From the NCBI GenBank assembly GCA_963665195.1, contig OY762070.1:2604001-2668000 (forward strand): a stretch of 64,000 nucleotides of DNA, given 5' to 3'. Numbering within the stretch: position 1 is the first letter of the stretch; each line of letters starts with the position of its first letter. Made by a program: the position numbers and the translations under genes. Of the stretch, positions 1 through 8,737 are shown in pieces. The notes beneath the pieces were generated by a model. That model had not been told where the DNA came from, searched no databases, and worked only from the letters and a program-made list of their open reading frames with translations. This stretch comes from VXYL01 sp963665195 (GTDB taxonomy: Bacteria > Pseudomonadota > Gammaproteobacteria > Pseudomonadales > Azotimanducaceae).

Positions 1-727
1 CGGACAGATTCGCGTTCATGAACTTGGTGTACGGAAAGCTGATCTGCCGATTGCGCGGCGAGGCGGTGCGTATCTCTTTCGCCGACATGTCCTGGCGCAC
101 CCAGGCGTTGGGGTTCTCCTGCGCCACGTCGTTGAACCGGGACCACAGCCCGGAAACGCGCTCGATGTGCTCCTTGAGCGTCTCGCCGCGCGCATGGCGC
201 ACGGCGTTGTCGTACATCGGATAGACCTGGATCGCCCGGCCGATGCCCTTCGCCACCTCGAACTCGTGATGCTCCGGGCGCTGATCGGCACCGAATACGA
301 CATCCGGCTCGCCCGGCGCGGGCGTCTGCGGCAGCGTCGCCCCAGCGCGTCGCGCCTTGCCGGAACTGTTGCCGTTCTCGGCGCCGGTGACCAGCACGAG
401 GTCGAACTTGCCGGCGAGGATCTCCTCGGCCGTGTGGTTCATCAGCGCCTGGTTCTGATTGCCGCCGACCAGCGTACCCATGGTCTGCGCCCCCGCCGCG
501 CCGACCCGCTCGGCGACGATCTTGGCCGGGTTCCTGTAGCTCCACATGCCGCGCACCACGCGTACGGATTGCGCCTGGTCGAGGAACGGCCCGATGCCGG
601 CGTCTTCCTCCGCCCGGCGCACCGCGGTCATCATCATCTCCAGCGGCTCGATGGCCTGCTCCAAGGTTTCGATACGGTTCAGAAACTGGCCGACGCCGAC
701 GATGACGGGCGTTCTGGGGTTCGGCAT
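1..727 (-). CDS. Thiolase-like acetyl-CoA acetyltransferase, partial at the left edge
   Basis: An open frame runs from an ATG at 727 off the left edge with no stop, so only the N-terminal 242 codons or so are present. The product begins MPNPRTPVIVGVGQF, the usual opening of the thiolase-like acetyl-CoA acetyltransferase (SCP2-thiolase-related) family. It contains a TLVGGNQNQALMNH segment and an LVLVTGAENG stretch, typical of the first half of the thiolase fold. Members act on acyl-CoA in fatty acid or sterol side-chain breakdown, and some lack the catalytic Cys. The catalytic region and the C-terminal half lie outside the window, so activity cannot be judged. The frame is intact and in thiolase register throughout. 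No functional partner is visible: the downstream neighbour is off the edge, and the upstream gene is an unrelated ATPase cassette. Confidence 0.8.
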   Translation of the reverse strand, partial: MPNPRTPVIVGVGQFLNRIETLEQAIEPLEMMMTAVRRAEEDAGIGPFLDQAQSVRVVRGMWSYRNPAKIVAERVGAAGAQTMGTLVGGNQNQALMNHTAEEILAGKFDLVLVTGAENGNSSGKARRAGATLPQTPAPGEPDVVFGADQRPEHHEFEVAKGIGRAIQVYPMYDNAVRHARGETLKEHIERVSGLWSRFNDVAQENPNAWVRQDMSAKEIRTASPRNRQISFPYTKFMNANLS

Positions 728-873
728 GGTCTAGGCGTCCTCGCTCGTCATTGCAGCAGTGCGCTGGCCTTCGGGGCGGGGAAAGGACATTCGCTCCTAC
801 TCCGGTGCTTGAACCAGCGATGCCATTCTACAACCGCCCCAGTTGCCCGAGGAGAACGGATCCAGTGCCGACG

Positions 874-1494
874 CTAGCCGGCCGGGGGTCTCGGGAACCA
901 CCGCTGCAGTGTGTGCTGGAAATCGAGGAAGGCAGGATCCTGACATCCCGCGAGCCCGACGCGCCGGGCCAGATTGGCGAACACATCCGCAGTCGGTCGC
1001 AGGTCGTGGACCCGCAGCGCTTTGGCCAACGCGGTCTTCGGATCCGGCGGCTTCGCTTCGCCATCGGGCCAGTCGCCAGTGTCGCGCAGTCGGGTCCGCA
1101 GCGCGTCGTGGCCCTCCCAACCAAGAGCTTTGGCCGTGTGCGGCGAGGAGGTCCAGACCCACGCTTCGAGTTCGGGTTCGATGACGATGGCCTTCGAGCG
1201 GCTCGGCCAGCCGTTCCGTTCGAGGTCCTGCTCGACTGCCGCTTCGATCACCCGCCGCTCCCGGTCGTCGCCGCTGCCGTCCCGGTCGAACATGACAAGC
1301 GCATAGCGGTGGTCATGGACGTACCCCCGCATTCGCGCCGCCGCCTCGCGGCGACAGCCAGGGTCGCGTCGCGTGTGTCGCTCGATCGTGAAGTCGACGC
1401 TGCGGATGCCGAGCGACTGTTGCCGCCTGTCCAAGAGCGTCTCGACCGCCGCCGCAATGTCTGCATCGGCGGTCAGCACGAACAGATCCTTCAC
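874..1494 (-). CDS. DUF4276/TOPRIM-like effector of ATPase cassette 1
   Basis: A 206-residue protein read from a GTG that overlaps the stop of the upstream ATPase gene in the four bases GTGA, so the two are translationally coupled. Visible motifs are an N-terminal strand with acidic residues (D10, D12), a strand ending in FDRDGSGDD (D70, D72) and IEPELEAWVW (E108, E110, W112). The acidic-DxD-EAW order is that of DUF4276/TOPRIM-like proteins that accompany RecF/OLD-type ATPases in anti-phage systems. I recall resemblance to the MAD4 component of the methylation-associated defence system but cannot verify it. The likely role is nuclease or RNase effector controlled by the ATPase (inference). 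A start further upstream, inside the ATPase gene, is possible but less likely given the overlap. Confidence 0.7.
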   Translation of the reverse strand: MKDLFVLTADADIAAAVETLLDRRQQSLGIRSVDFTIERHTRRDPGCRREAAARMRGYVHDHRYALVMFDRDGSGDDRERRVIEAAVEQDLERNGWPSRSKAIVIEPELEAWVWTSSPHTAKALGWEGHDALRTRLRDTGDWPDGEAKPPDPKTALAKALRVHDLRPTADVFANLARRVGLAGCQDPAFLDFQHTLQRWFPRPPAG

Positions 1495-2744
1495 GCGAGT
1501 ATGTCTGCCGCCCAGAACACCTCGTCGTCCACCGCGCCCTGCCATGCTGACAACCTGGGGTGCTCGTCACCGTGGACGATCACCGTTCCCCGGTCCGAGT
1601 CGTGTCCGAAGCACAGTACCTCTGCCGGCGCGACGCAACGCAGCAGGGTTGGCGAGTGCGAGGCGACGAAGACCTGTGCGCCGTACACCGTGGAGAGCGC
1701 CTTGTAGGCGAACTCGATGGCGAGCGGGTGTATGCCGTTTTCCGGTTCCTCCAACAGATACATCAGCGGGTGCGACCGCAGATGCGGAATGACGGTTAAT
1801 GCAAGCAGCCGCAGCGTGCCTTCCGATACGCCCCAGGATGGTACTTCGACGCCGTCCCGCTTGACCATCAGGTAGTCATGGCGGTCGTCTTCGCGGTGAA
1901 CCACCCGGATGTCCTGTAGGCCCGGGAGTGCTTTGCGCAAATGCGCGATCCACTGCTTCCACTGGTCGGGCTCGCCTTGAAGCGCCGCCAGCACGCGGGG
2001 TAGATTGCTGCCGTCGTCAGCCAGGCGGCTACCGTCGTCGCCATTCGGACGGGCGGCCTTGCGGAGACGGCGACTGTCTAGCTGCAGGAACTGTACGCCT
2101 TGGCTCAGCGAAGCTGCTACAGCCAACGCGACGGCCAGATCGAGCGGTGGCCGTCCGGCCCCTGCCTTGAACCCGTCCACTACCGGAAGAAGGCGCATGG
2201 CGCTTTCGGTTGCCGCGAAATTTACGCGCAGCCGCTCTCGTCCGGCGTAGAAGAACGCTCCCCCACTGTCACGATTGAAGACACGCTCGGCACGAGTCCG
2301 CCCCTTGATACCTACGAGGCGATCCGCCGACGCTAGGGCCGTGAATTGCGCGTCGGAAAGATGGGCCAGATAAGCGTGTTCGCGGACGATCTCTACACCG
2401 TAGGAGGTTTCCTCAATACGCACCTCGTAGCGCACCGCTTGGTCGGCAACATCGAACTCAACCGCCAGTTCGAAGGCGAGCGTGCCGTCCGGTCGCCCCC
2501 AGACTAGATCCTGGAAGTTCCGCGTGCGCTTGGCGACGGCGCGCTCTGGCCCGCTCTCGAGAAGATCGGAGACGAACATGATCGCGTCCAGCAGCGTGCT
2601 CTTGCCGCTGCCGTTCGGACCGACGAGCACGTAGAAGCTGCCGCCCAGCCGCAGGTCGACATGGCGAAGGCTGCGGAAATTGCGCACTTGGATCGCGCGG
2701 ACCATGACGGGCTGGTCAGCGGCCAGCTCCCGATCGGTACTCAC
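1491..2744 (-). CDS. AAA/RecF-OLD-like ABC ATPase of cassette 1
   Basis: A 417-residue ATPase. The N-terminus (VRNFRSLRHVDL) is followed by Walker A GPNGSGKST at residues 42-50. A distal block carries MYLLEEPENGIHP, a Walker B with catalytic Glu, and then ASHSP, the switch histidine. This is the AAA_21/OLD-type layout, in which a coiled region separates the two halves of the ABC head. The GTG start is preceded by an AGGGAG ribosome site about 9 nt upstream; the internal ATG at 2705 has none. The downstream gene overlaps by GTGA and encodes the presumed effector. Members paired this way usually sense an infection cue and gate a nuclease, which is inference here. No transposon or phage gene adjoins. 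Confidence 0.82.
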   Translation of the reverse strand: MSTDRELAADQPVMVRAIQVRNFRSLRHVDLRLGGSFYVLVGPNGSGKSTLLDAIMFVSDLLESGPERAVAKRTRNFQDLVWGRPDGTLAFELAVEFDVADQAVRYEVRIEETSYGVEIVREHAYLAHLSDAQFTALASADRLVGIKGRTRAERVFNRDSGGAFFYAGRERLRVNFAATESAMRLLPVVDGFKAGAGRPPLDLAVALAVAASLSQGVQFLQLDSRRLRKAARPNGDDGSRLADDGSNLPRVLAALQGEPDQWKQWIAHLRKALPGLQDIRVVHREDDRHDYLMVKRDGVEVPSWGVSEGTLRLLALTVIPHLRSHPLMYLLEEPENGIHPLAIEFAYKALSTVYGAQVFVASHSPTLLRCVAPAEVLCFGHDSDRGTVIVHGDEHPRLSAWQGAVDDEVFWAADILA

Positions 2745-2901
2745 TCTCTGTCACTCCCTTCAGCGTCGCTCGTCGAGGCGGCCTGCCGGCGCATCCTTCG
2801 TCCTCCGCGTCGCGGCGGCGCATGCCTGGCGGAAAGAAGCCTCGGCAGACTAGCACGTTGGCGCACCGCGCAGTCGATGCGACGCCTGCCAAGGAGGACC
2901 T

Positions 2902-3171
2902 TCAGAGGTCCAGCTCGATCTCCGCCGTCTCGGCGCCCGCGCAGCAGATCATCACACGGCCGCGGTCTCGTTCCTCGTCGCTCAGCACGAAGTCCCGGTG
3001 CTCCGGCGTGCCGCTGAGGACGCGCTGCTCGCAGGCGCCGCAGATGCCGACGCCGCAGGCGAATGGCACCTGCACGCCCGCCTGCATCAGCGCGTAGAGG
3101 ATCGAGCCGCCCGCCGGCACGAAGACGCTCTGGGCCGAGCGGGCGAGCTTGACGGTGAAGCCATCGTCCAT
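2902..3171 (-). CDS. Plant-type [2Fe-2S] ferredoxin
   Basis: An 89-residue stand-alone ferredoxin. Cluster ligands are visible as C39-x4-C44-x2-C47 within ACGVGICGAC, and C77 thirty residues later, the plant-type spacing. The sequence resembles the C-terminal ferredoxin domain of phthalate-dioxygenase-type reductases more than a free electron carrier, but no FMN/NAD domain is attached or adjacent. The start lies 12 nt after the stop of the NAD-dependent reductase gene, so both are probably cotranscribed. It could deliver electrons to an oxygenase elsewhere. Small size and intact ligands argue for a functional protein, not a broken reductase. Confidence 0.85.
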   Translation of the reverse strand: MDDGFTVKLARSAQSVFVPAGGSILYALMQAGVQVPFACGVGICGACEQRVLSGTPEHRDFVLSDEERDRGRVMICCAGAETAEIELDL

Positions 3172-3183
3172 CGTCTCCGACCG

Positions 3184-4263
3184 CTACTTGAGCTTCGGTT
3201 CCACCAGGCCGAGTTCGATCATCGTCTCGCCGGTGGTGCGCAGGGTGTCCTCGATGGCGCGGGTTTCGAGGCCGAGCTCATCGCGCGCCTTGTCGCAGTG
3301 GGCGCGGGGCGCATCGTACGGCTTGCCGTACTTCTCGATCATGGCGTCGTACTCCGGCAGCACACCGCCCACGTCGATGTGCGGGAAGAGCGCTTGCAGA
3401 TGGTCGTGGAGCTGCATGGCGGTGATCTCGCCGCGCTCGTCCGTGGCGCAGAGCATGTAGCGCGAGCCGTTCTCGCAGACGTCGCTCTCGATCATCAGCG
3501 CTTCGGATTCGCCCACGTCGCGCACGTCGACGATGTTCCACAGCGCCTGCCAGCCGCGCTGGCACGGGTGGCCGGCGAGCATCCTGCCGAGGAAGAACTG
3601 CCACGAGCCGCGCAGTTCATGCACCGGGGAGAGCAGCGGGCCGAGCACCACGCAGGGGCATACGGAGATGGCGTCGAAGCGGCCGTCCTCCTCCGCCATG
3701 CGGTTCACCAGTCGCTCGCATTCCACCTTGGCCATGGAATAGCCCACCTCGCCCTTGGCCGCGAGGTTGTCCGTGTTCCAGTTCTTGTCGTTCTCCCGGT
3801 TGTCGGACGCCCAGTCCGCCTCGGTGTAGCGATGGCCCGCCGGCGACGGATGGCCGATGGCGGCAAAGGAACTCGTGTAGACGAGGCGCTTGACGGTGCC
3901 CGCCTTCTGCACCGAATCGACGATGTTGCGCACGCCGCCGATGGCGCCGTCGTAGACCTCCTGCGGGTCGTTCGCGCCGCCGTAGCCCATCGGCGTGCCG
4001 ACGTGCAGCACGGCGCTGCAGTCGGCGAACGGGGCGTCGTAGCTGCCGTCTTCCAAGAGGTTCGCCTGATGCAGCGTGACGCTGCCGGGATGCTCGTCGC
4101 CAAGCGCCCGCAGGAAGTCGGTCTTGTCGGCGTTCGAGAGGTCCGTAACGCAGGCGCGCACCGCGTAGCCGCGCTTCAGGAGGGCGATGACGGTGTGGGC
4201 GCCGATATAGCCGGACGCGCCGGTGACGGCGACGGGGCCGTCGGCTGCGGTGACGGAGGGCAT
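3184..4263 (-). CDS. NAD-dependent epimerase/dehydratase (dihydroflavonol-reductase-like)
   Basis: A 359-residue extended short-chain dehydrogenase. The N-terminal VTGASGYIGAHT is the TGxxGxxG dinucleotide site. The catalytic YSMAK (YxxxK) lies near the middle, with a preceding YTSSFAAIG serine motif. Length and motif order match the DFR/3-beta-hydroxysteroid-like branch that reduces carbonyls or oxidises alcohols on larger substrates. The substrate cannot be read from sequence. The gene precedes the ferredoxin by 12 nt on the same strand and follows cysQ on that strand after about 50 nt. No signal peptide is seen, so the enzyme is cytoplasmic. Confidence 0.85.
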   Translation of the reverse strand: MPSVTAADGPVAVTGASGYIGAHTVIALLKRGYAVRACVTDLSNADKTDFLRALGDEHPGSVTLHQANLLEDGSYDAPFADCSAVLHVGTPMGYGGANDPQEVYDGAIGGVRNIVDSVQKAGTVKRLVYTSSFAAIGHPSPAGHRYTEADWASDNRENDKNWNTDNLAAKGEVGYSMAKVECERLVNRMAEEDGRFDAISVCPCVVLGPLLSPVHELRGSWQFFLGRMLAGHPCQRGWQALWNIVDVRDVGESEALMIESDVCENGSRYMLCATDERGEITAMQLHDHLQALFPHIDVGGVLPEYDAMIEKYGKPYDAPRAHCDKARDELGLETRAIEDTLRTTGETMIELGLVEPKLK

Positions 4264-4315
4264 AGGGAATACCTTTCGGGCGTGCTCGCGAAGCGGCGAA
4301 GTGTACGTTCTTGCG

Positions 4316-5113
4316 CTACAGCTGCGGCAGAACGTCCAGCCAGGGGTAGTCCGCGTCGCCGACGGCGATGAAGTCTGGATTGAGGAACGACTTCTTGGCG
4401 TTGTACTCGATGGGAGCGCCGTCCAGTTGCATGACCGCGCCGCCAGCCGCCTCGAGCACCGCGTGGGCGGCGGCGATATCCCACTCCGAGGTGGGCCCGA
4501 GCCGCGGGTAAAAGTCCGCTTCGCCCTCGGCCAGCAGGCAGAACTTCAGCGAGCTGCCCACCGCGGTGCGGGTGACGGGGCCGATGTTTGCGGCCACGGC
4601 GTCCAGATAATCCTCAAGCCGTCCGCCGCCATGCCTGCGGCTCGCGACGACCGTCACGGCACCGTCCTTCATGGGCCGCGTGCGCAGCGTCGCGCGGCCG
4701 TCCTCGTCCACGCGCCAAGCGCGGCCCGCTTCGCAATCGCCGACGTAGACGCTGCCGCGAACGGGCACGCCCACGAGTCCCAGCACCGGCGCACCGGCGT
4801 CGATCAAGGCGATGTTCACGGTGAACTCGCCGTTGCGATCGACGAACTCCTTGGTGCCGTCCAAGGGGTCCACCAGCCAGTAACGGCTCCAGCGGCGGCG
4901 CAGAGCGAAAGGCGGCGGCTCGAACTCCTCCGAGATGATCGGCAGATCGGGCGCGAGGTCCTGCAGGCCCGCCACGATGACCCGGTGCGCGCGCAGGTCC
5001 GCCTCCGTGAGCGGGCTGGAATCCGGCTTCGACTCCACCCGGAAGGCGCTGCCGTAGACGTCCAGAATCTCCCGCCCGGCAGCGCGGACGATGTCGATGA
5101 GAGCCTCCTGCAT
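4316..5113 (-). CDS. cysQ: 3'(2'),5'-bisphosphate nucleotidase CysQ
   Basis: A 265-residue member of the inositol-monophosphatase superfamily. CysQ removes the 3' phosphate from PAP/PAPS-type nucleotides in sulfate assimilation and sulfotransferase recycling. Metal-binding motifs are complete: SEE (E62, E63), WLVDPLDGTKEF (D82, D85, G86, T87) and a C-terminal SEWDIAAAHAVLEA segment. I chose the ATG at 5113; a TTG at 5140 would add nine residues but would run into the start of the divergent hslR gene. A sulfotransferase-like gene lies far away at 57.5 kb, and its by-product PAP would be a CysQ substrate. That link is suggestive only. Confidence 0.92.
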   Translation of the reverse strand: MQEALIDIVRAAGREILDVYGSAFRVESKPDSSPLTEADLRAHRVIVAGLQDLAPDLPIISEEFEPPPFALRRRWSRYWLVDPLDGTKEFVDRNGEFTVNIALIDAGAPVLGLVGVPVRGSVYVGDCEAGRAWRVDEDGRATLRTRPMKDGAVTVVASRRHGGGRLEDYLDAVAANIGPVTRTAVGSSLKFCLLAEGEADFYPRLGPTSEWDIAAAHAVLEAAGGAVMQLDGAPIEYNAKKSFLNPDFIAVGDADYPWLDVLPQL

Positions 5114-5130
5114 GGCGCTAGTATAAGGAG

Positions 5131-5550
5131 ATGAGCTCAACGCCCGAACAACCGGACGCAGCGGCGAGTGCCCGCGTCCGCCTCGACAAGTGGCTCTGGG
5201 CGGCGCGCTTCTACAAGACGCGCAGCCTCGCCAAGACGGCCATCGACGGCGGCAAGGTGCATCTGAACGGCACTCGCGCCAAGGCCGCCAAGGAGGTCGC
5301 GGTCGGCGACACGCTGGTCATCAGCCGCGGCGATGCGACGCAGACGGTCGCCGTCACGGCCCTCGCGGAACGCCGCGGCAGCGCCGCCATCGCCGCCACG
5401 CTCTATGCGGAGACCGAGGAATCCATCAACAGCCGGGAAGCGATCCGCGCCCAGCGGCGCATGGAACGCGCCGGATTGACGGTGCCGGCGCGGCGGCCGA
5501 GCAAGCAGGACCGGCGCCGCCTGCGCGAGATGAAGACCGCGCCAACCTAA
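5131..5550 (+). CDS. hslR: S4-domain RNA-binding protein HslR (Hsp15)
   Basis: A 139-residue basic protein. An S4 RNA-binding domain spans roughly residues 15-75 (VRLDKWLWAARFYKTRSLA, then GKVHLNG), followed by a lysine/arginine-rich tail. In E. coli, Hsp15 binds free 50S subunits that still carry a nascent chain and recycles them after heat shock. The ATG directly abuts TATAAGGAG. The purine-rich run has no normal spacing to the start, and TATAAG would suit a -10 box, so the message may be nearly leaderless. The divergent cysQ start is only 17 bp away, so the two genes share one very compact promoter region. Confidence 0.92.
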   Translation: MSSTPEQPDAAASARVRLDKWLWAARFYKTRSLAKTAIDGGKVHLNGTRAKAAKEVAVGDTLVISRGDATQTVAVTALAERRGSAAIAATLYAETEESINSREAIRAQRRMERAGLTVPARRPSKQDRRRLREMKTAPT

Positions 5551-5628
5551 ACGGCTTGCACGCCGCCGCAAACCCCGTCAAGGTAGCGCCTTCGTCAAAA
5601 CCACCGGATGAGGCGAGGACACTGACCG

Positions 5629-6816
5629 ATGGGCTTTAGAGAAGAGGCGCGCGACTGGCTGGAGGACAACTGTCCGCCGTCCATGCGCGACGGCAAGGGC
5701 GGCAGCACCGGCGGCGGGCGTCGGGCCACGTACGCGAACCCGGAGCTGAAGACGTGGCTGGATCGCATGGCGGAGAAGGGCTGGACGGCGCCCATGTGGC
5801 CCGCCGAGTACGGCGGCGGCGGTCTCAGCCGCGACGAGCAGGGCGTCCTCAACGAGGAACTGCGCCGCATCGGCGCGAACTACCCGCACTCCGGCATGGG
5901 CCTGTCGATGATCGGCCCGGCGCTGCTCGAATTCGGCACCGAGGAGCAGAAGCAGGAGCACCTGCCGGGGATCATCCGCGGCGATATCTGGTGGTGCCAG
6001 GGCTACAGCGAACCGGGTTCCGGCTCGGACCTCGCGAGCCTGCAGACCAAGGCCGTGGAAGACGGCGACGACTTCGTCATCAACGGCTCGAAAATCTGGA
6101 CCTCCGGCGCGAACTTCGCGGATTGGATGTTCTGCCTGGTGCGCACGGAGCCAGATGCGCCCAAGCACGAGGGCATCTCCTTCATCCTGTTCGACATGGA
6201 GACGCCCGGCGTCTCGGTGAAGCCGATCAAGCTCATCAGCGGCATGTCGCCCTTCTGCCAGACGTTCCTGGACGATGTGCGCGTGCCGAAGAGGAACCTC
6301 GTCGGCGAACGCGGCAAGGGCTGGACGGTGGGCAAGCGCCTGCTGCAATACGAGCGCACGTCCATCGGCGGCATGGGCGGCAGCAGCGGCGGAGGCGGCA
6401 ATCCGCTGGCCAATCTCGCCAAGCGCTACCTGGGCGAAGAGGACGGCCGCATCGCGGATGCCAAGGTGCGCGCCGACGTGATCGAGCACCGCGTCACCGA
6501 CGTAGCCTACGGCCTCACCGTGCGGCGCAGCGGCGAAGAGATGCGCAGCGGCAAGGCGCCGACCTTCCTGTCGTCCATGTTCAAGCTCTACGGCACCGAG
6601 CAGAACAAGGACCGCCTCGACCTCATGCACGCCATCATGGGCAGCCAGATGCTCGGCTGGGAGAACGCCACCGCGCAGAGCGGCGAGCAGTTCGAGGGCC
6701 GCGAACTGGGCGCTACCCGGGAATGGCTGCGCTCGCGGGCCAATTCCATCGAGGGCGGCACCTCCGAGGTGCAGCTCAACATCATCGCCAAGCGCATTCT
6801 CGGCCTGCCGGACTAG
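5629..6816 (+). CDS. Acyl-CoA dehydrogenase
   Basis: A 395-residue FAD enzyme that introduces the 2,3 double bond into an acyl-CoA in beta-oxidation or related pathways. Visible features are the substrate/flavin motif YSEPGSGSDLASLQT, the middle beta-domain (NGSKIWTSGANFADW) and the C-terminal SIEGGTSEVQ, whose E375 sits at the catalytic-base position of the short/medium-chain type. The central glycine-rich stretch (GGMGGSSGGGG) is an unusual low-complexity loop. The ATG lies 78 nt after hslR. An exported metallo-hydrolase follows within 25 nt in the same direction, so cotranscription is likely. The chain-length preference is not deducible. Confidence 0.93.
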   Translation: MGFREEARDWLEDNCPPSMRDGKGGSTGGGRRATYANPELKTWLDRMAEKGWTAPMWPAEYGGGGLSRDEQGVLNEELRRIGANYPHSGMGLSMIGPALLEFGTEEQKQEHLPGIIRGDIWWCQGYSEPGSGSDLASLQTKAVEDGDDFVINGSKIWTSGANFADWMFCLVRTEPDAPKHEGISFILFDMETPGVSVKPIKLISGMSPFCQTFLDDVRVPKRNLVGERGKGWTVGKRLLQYERTSIGGMGGSSGGGGNPLANLAKRYLGEEDGRIADAKVRADVIEHRVTDVAYGLTVRRSGEEMRSGKAPTFLSSMFKLYGTEQNKDRLDLMHAIMGSQMLGWENATAQSGEQFEGRELGATREWLRSRANSIEGGTSEVQLNIIAKRILGLPD

Positions 6817-6839
6817 GCGACCGAGGGGAGGAGACCGAC

Positions 6840-7805
6840 ATGCACGCCCGACTCGCCGTTGCAGCCTTCGCGTTGGTCGCCACCGCGGCCGCCATGGCCC
6901 AGGAAACCGAAGCGCCCGCCGAGGAGCCGCTGAAACTGCCGCAGCTCCTGAACCTCTTCCAATGGGACTTCGACAGCGCCGAGGTGACCACGGAGAAAGT
7001 AGGCGACGGCCTCTACGTGCTGTTCGGCGTCGGCGGCAACATCGCCGTCTCGGTGGGCGAGCAGGGCGTCTTGGTGGTGGACAACATGTTCCCGGAGATG
7101 ATCCCCAAGGTGGAAGCCGCGATCGCGGAACTCGGCGGCTCCGGCATCGACTTCGCCATCAACACCCACTGGCACTTCGACCACGCCGAAGGCAACTTGG
7201 CGCTCGGCCCGGCCGGCACCTGGATCGCCGCGCACTCCAACTCCGCAATGATGATGTCCAAGGACAACATCCTGAACCTGGTGATGACCCGCTACGCGCA
7301 GCAGGCGTATCCGCCCGCCGCCCGCCCCGCCATCGTCTACGACGACCGCATGCGCTTCCACTTCAACGGCGAGGAGATCGACCTCGTACACGTCGGCCCC
7401 GCGCACACCGCGGGGGACACCGCAGTGATCTTCAAGAACCACAACGCCGTGCATTTCGGCGATGTCTTCAACAACGCCGGCTACCCCTTCATCGACGCCG
7501 ACAGCGGCGGCGGCATCGACGGCATGATCGCCTTCTGCCAGACGATCCTGGACGAGATGGGCCCGGACGCCATCATCATCCCCGGCCACGGCCCGGTCAC
7601 CGACGCCGCCACCCTGCAGGCCTACATCGACATGCTCAGCACCGTGCGCGACCGCGTCGCTGCGATGATGGCCGATGGCAAGAGCATGGGCGACGTGGTG
7701 GCGTCCCAACCGACCGCCGACTTCGACGAAACCTACGGCCCGGTGGCGAGCTCGCTCGGCTTCGTCAATCGGGTGTACACGAGCCTCAAGCGCGACGCGG
7801 AGTAG
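6840..7805 (+). CDS. Exported MBL-fold metallo-hydrolase
   Basis: A 321-residue metallo-beta-lactamase-fold protein with a clear signal peptide (hydrophobic residues 4-17, likely cut after AMA near residue 20). Zinc ligands are present: HWHFDH (H110, H112, D114, H115), a GPAHTAGD histidine, FGDVF aspartate and PGHGP histidine. The overall pattern resembles the periplasmic class-B-like/cyclase group that hydrolyses lactones, thioesters or beta-lactams; the substrate is unknown. The start has a good GAGGGGAGGAGA ribosome site. It follows the acyl-CoA dehydrogenase gene by 23 nt and ends 16 nt before the convergent HigA-like gene. Confidence 0.88.
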   Translation: MHARLAVAAFALVATAAAMAQETEAPAEEPLKLPQLLNLFQWDFDSAEVTTEKVGDGLYVLFGVGGNIAVSVGEQGVLVVDNMFPEMIPKVEAAIAELGGSGIDFAINTHWHFDHAEGNLALGPAGTWIAAHSNSAMMMSKDNILNLVMTRYAQQAYPPAARPAIVYDDRMRFHFNGEEIDLVHVGPAHTAGDTAVIFKNHNAVHFGDVFNNAGYPFIDADSGGGIDGMIAFCQTILDEMGPDAIIIPGHGPVTDAATLQAYIDMLSTVRDRVAAMMADGKSMGDVVASQPTADFDETYGPVASSLGFVNRVYTSLKRDAE

Positions 7806-7821
7806 ATGTTTGGGACGAGAC

Positions 7822-8127
7822 CTACGGTGTCGCCTTGTGGCGGCAAAGATCTCGCTCGTCAGTCGCGCCCTTCGCAGCTTCCGCCAACGCGATGTCGAAT
7901 TGGGTCTGGAGGTTCATCCAAAACATCGCGCCGGTGCCGAGATAGCGTCCTAGGCGCTCCGCGGTGTCGGGGGTAACGGAGCGTTCGCAGCGCACGATGG
8001 CCGCGATCCTGTTCGCCGGAACACGCAGGGCGAGGGCGAGCTGGTCCTCGCTCAGGTCGCGTGCTTCCAACTCGGCCCGCACGATACGGCCGGGATGTTT
8101 GCGAAGACGTGCCATCACGTCAGGCAT
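7822..8127 (-). CDS. HigA-family antitoxin-like helix-turn-helix protein, third gene of cassette 2
   Basis: A 101-residue protein of the HigA/XRE type. Conserved family marks are RKHPGRIVRAEL, LALALRVPANRIAAI (recognition helix), TPDTAERLGRYLGTG and FWMNLQTQFD. HigA proteins neutralise HigB RNases and repress their own operon. The gene overlaps the DUF4276 gene by 8 bp if the ATG at 8127 is used; an ATG at 8115 would start 5 nt after that gene's stop. No HigB-like toxin is present. The ATPase/DUF4276 pair occupies its place. It could therefore be the operon's repressor or antitoxin, or a recruited orphan. Neither start has a convincing ribosome site. Confidence 0.8.
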   Translation of the reverse strand: MPDVMARLRKHPGRIVRAELEARDLSEDQLALALRVPANRIAAIVRCERSVTPDTAERLGRYLGTGAMFWMNLQTQFDIALAEAAKGATDERDLCRHKATP

Positions 8128-8737
8128 CGTCCAAGAAGGTACCCATCGCAGCGAACAGCGCCGCGCAGCTTGGACACCTGCGCTGGACGACGGCAGGAGC
8201 GATCTCCCCGAGCAACCTGCCGCCATCGCGGATCTTCTGGTACTCGCCCTTGCCGGTGCGCCGAGTGGCCCGCTTGAGTGCCGCGCTCACGACCGTACGG
8301 TCGACTTCCTCCAGATCGGAGGTCGTCGGCAGTGCGTTGCGTTGGAAACCGTTGCCGTAGTACTTGGCCACCGCGGCAGCATCCGCGATGATCCAAGTCT
8401 CCATCGACTGAACCATGAGATGCACGGTATTGGCAGCGGTGAAGTCGAGAGCCCATCCGTCGCGCTGTGCGAGGTGGCGTTGCGGCGTGGCAGCGACCGC
8501 CGGTCCTTCCGAGTCAACGAGCAGAACCACTACGTCCGCCTCGTTGTTCCGCACCGCCGCTCGGAAACGCCGGAACGCCTGCTCCCGGCCTCCCCAGGGT
8601 GCCAACTTCCACCGGATCGACCGCTCGCGAGCCAACTGCTTCACCTCGCTCAGGAAACGGTCCATGCCCTGCCTGATCGCGGTACGCCCTTGGGCTGTGT
8701 CGCCGCCGCCCTCCACGATAATCGTGATGCTCCTCAC
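8120..8737 (-). CDS. DUF4276 family protein, TOPRIM-like effector of cassette 2
   Basis: A 205-residue protein with textbook DUF4276 motifs: IIVEGGGD (E9, D13), LLVDSEGP (D75, E77) and VQSMETWIIAD (E113, D119). These line up with the acidic residues of TOPRIM nucleases. The C-terminus has a two-cysteine RRCPSCAALF patch. Its GTG start overlaps the ATPase stop as GTGA, exactly as in cassette 1, which implies translational coupling and a fixed stoichiometry. The role is presumed nuclease or effector in an anti-phage unit, by analogy with other ATPase plus TOPRIM pairs. Confidence 0.8.
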   Translation of the reverse strand: MRSITIIVEGGGDTAQGRTAIRQGMDRFLSEVKQLARERSIRWKLAPWGGREQAFRRFRAAVRNNEADVVVLLVDSEGPAVAATPQRHLAQRDGWALDFTAANTVHLMVQSMETWIIADAAAVAKYYGNGFQRNALPTTSDLEEVDRTVVSAALKRATRRTGKGEYQKIRDGGRLLGEIAPAVVQRRCPSCAALFAAMGTFLDDA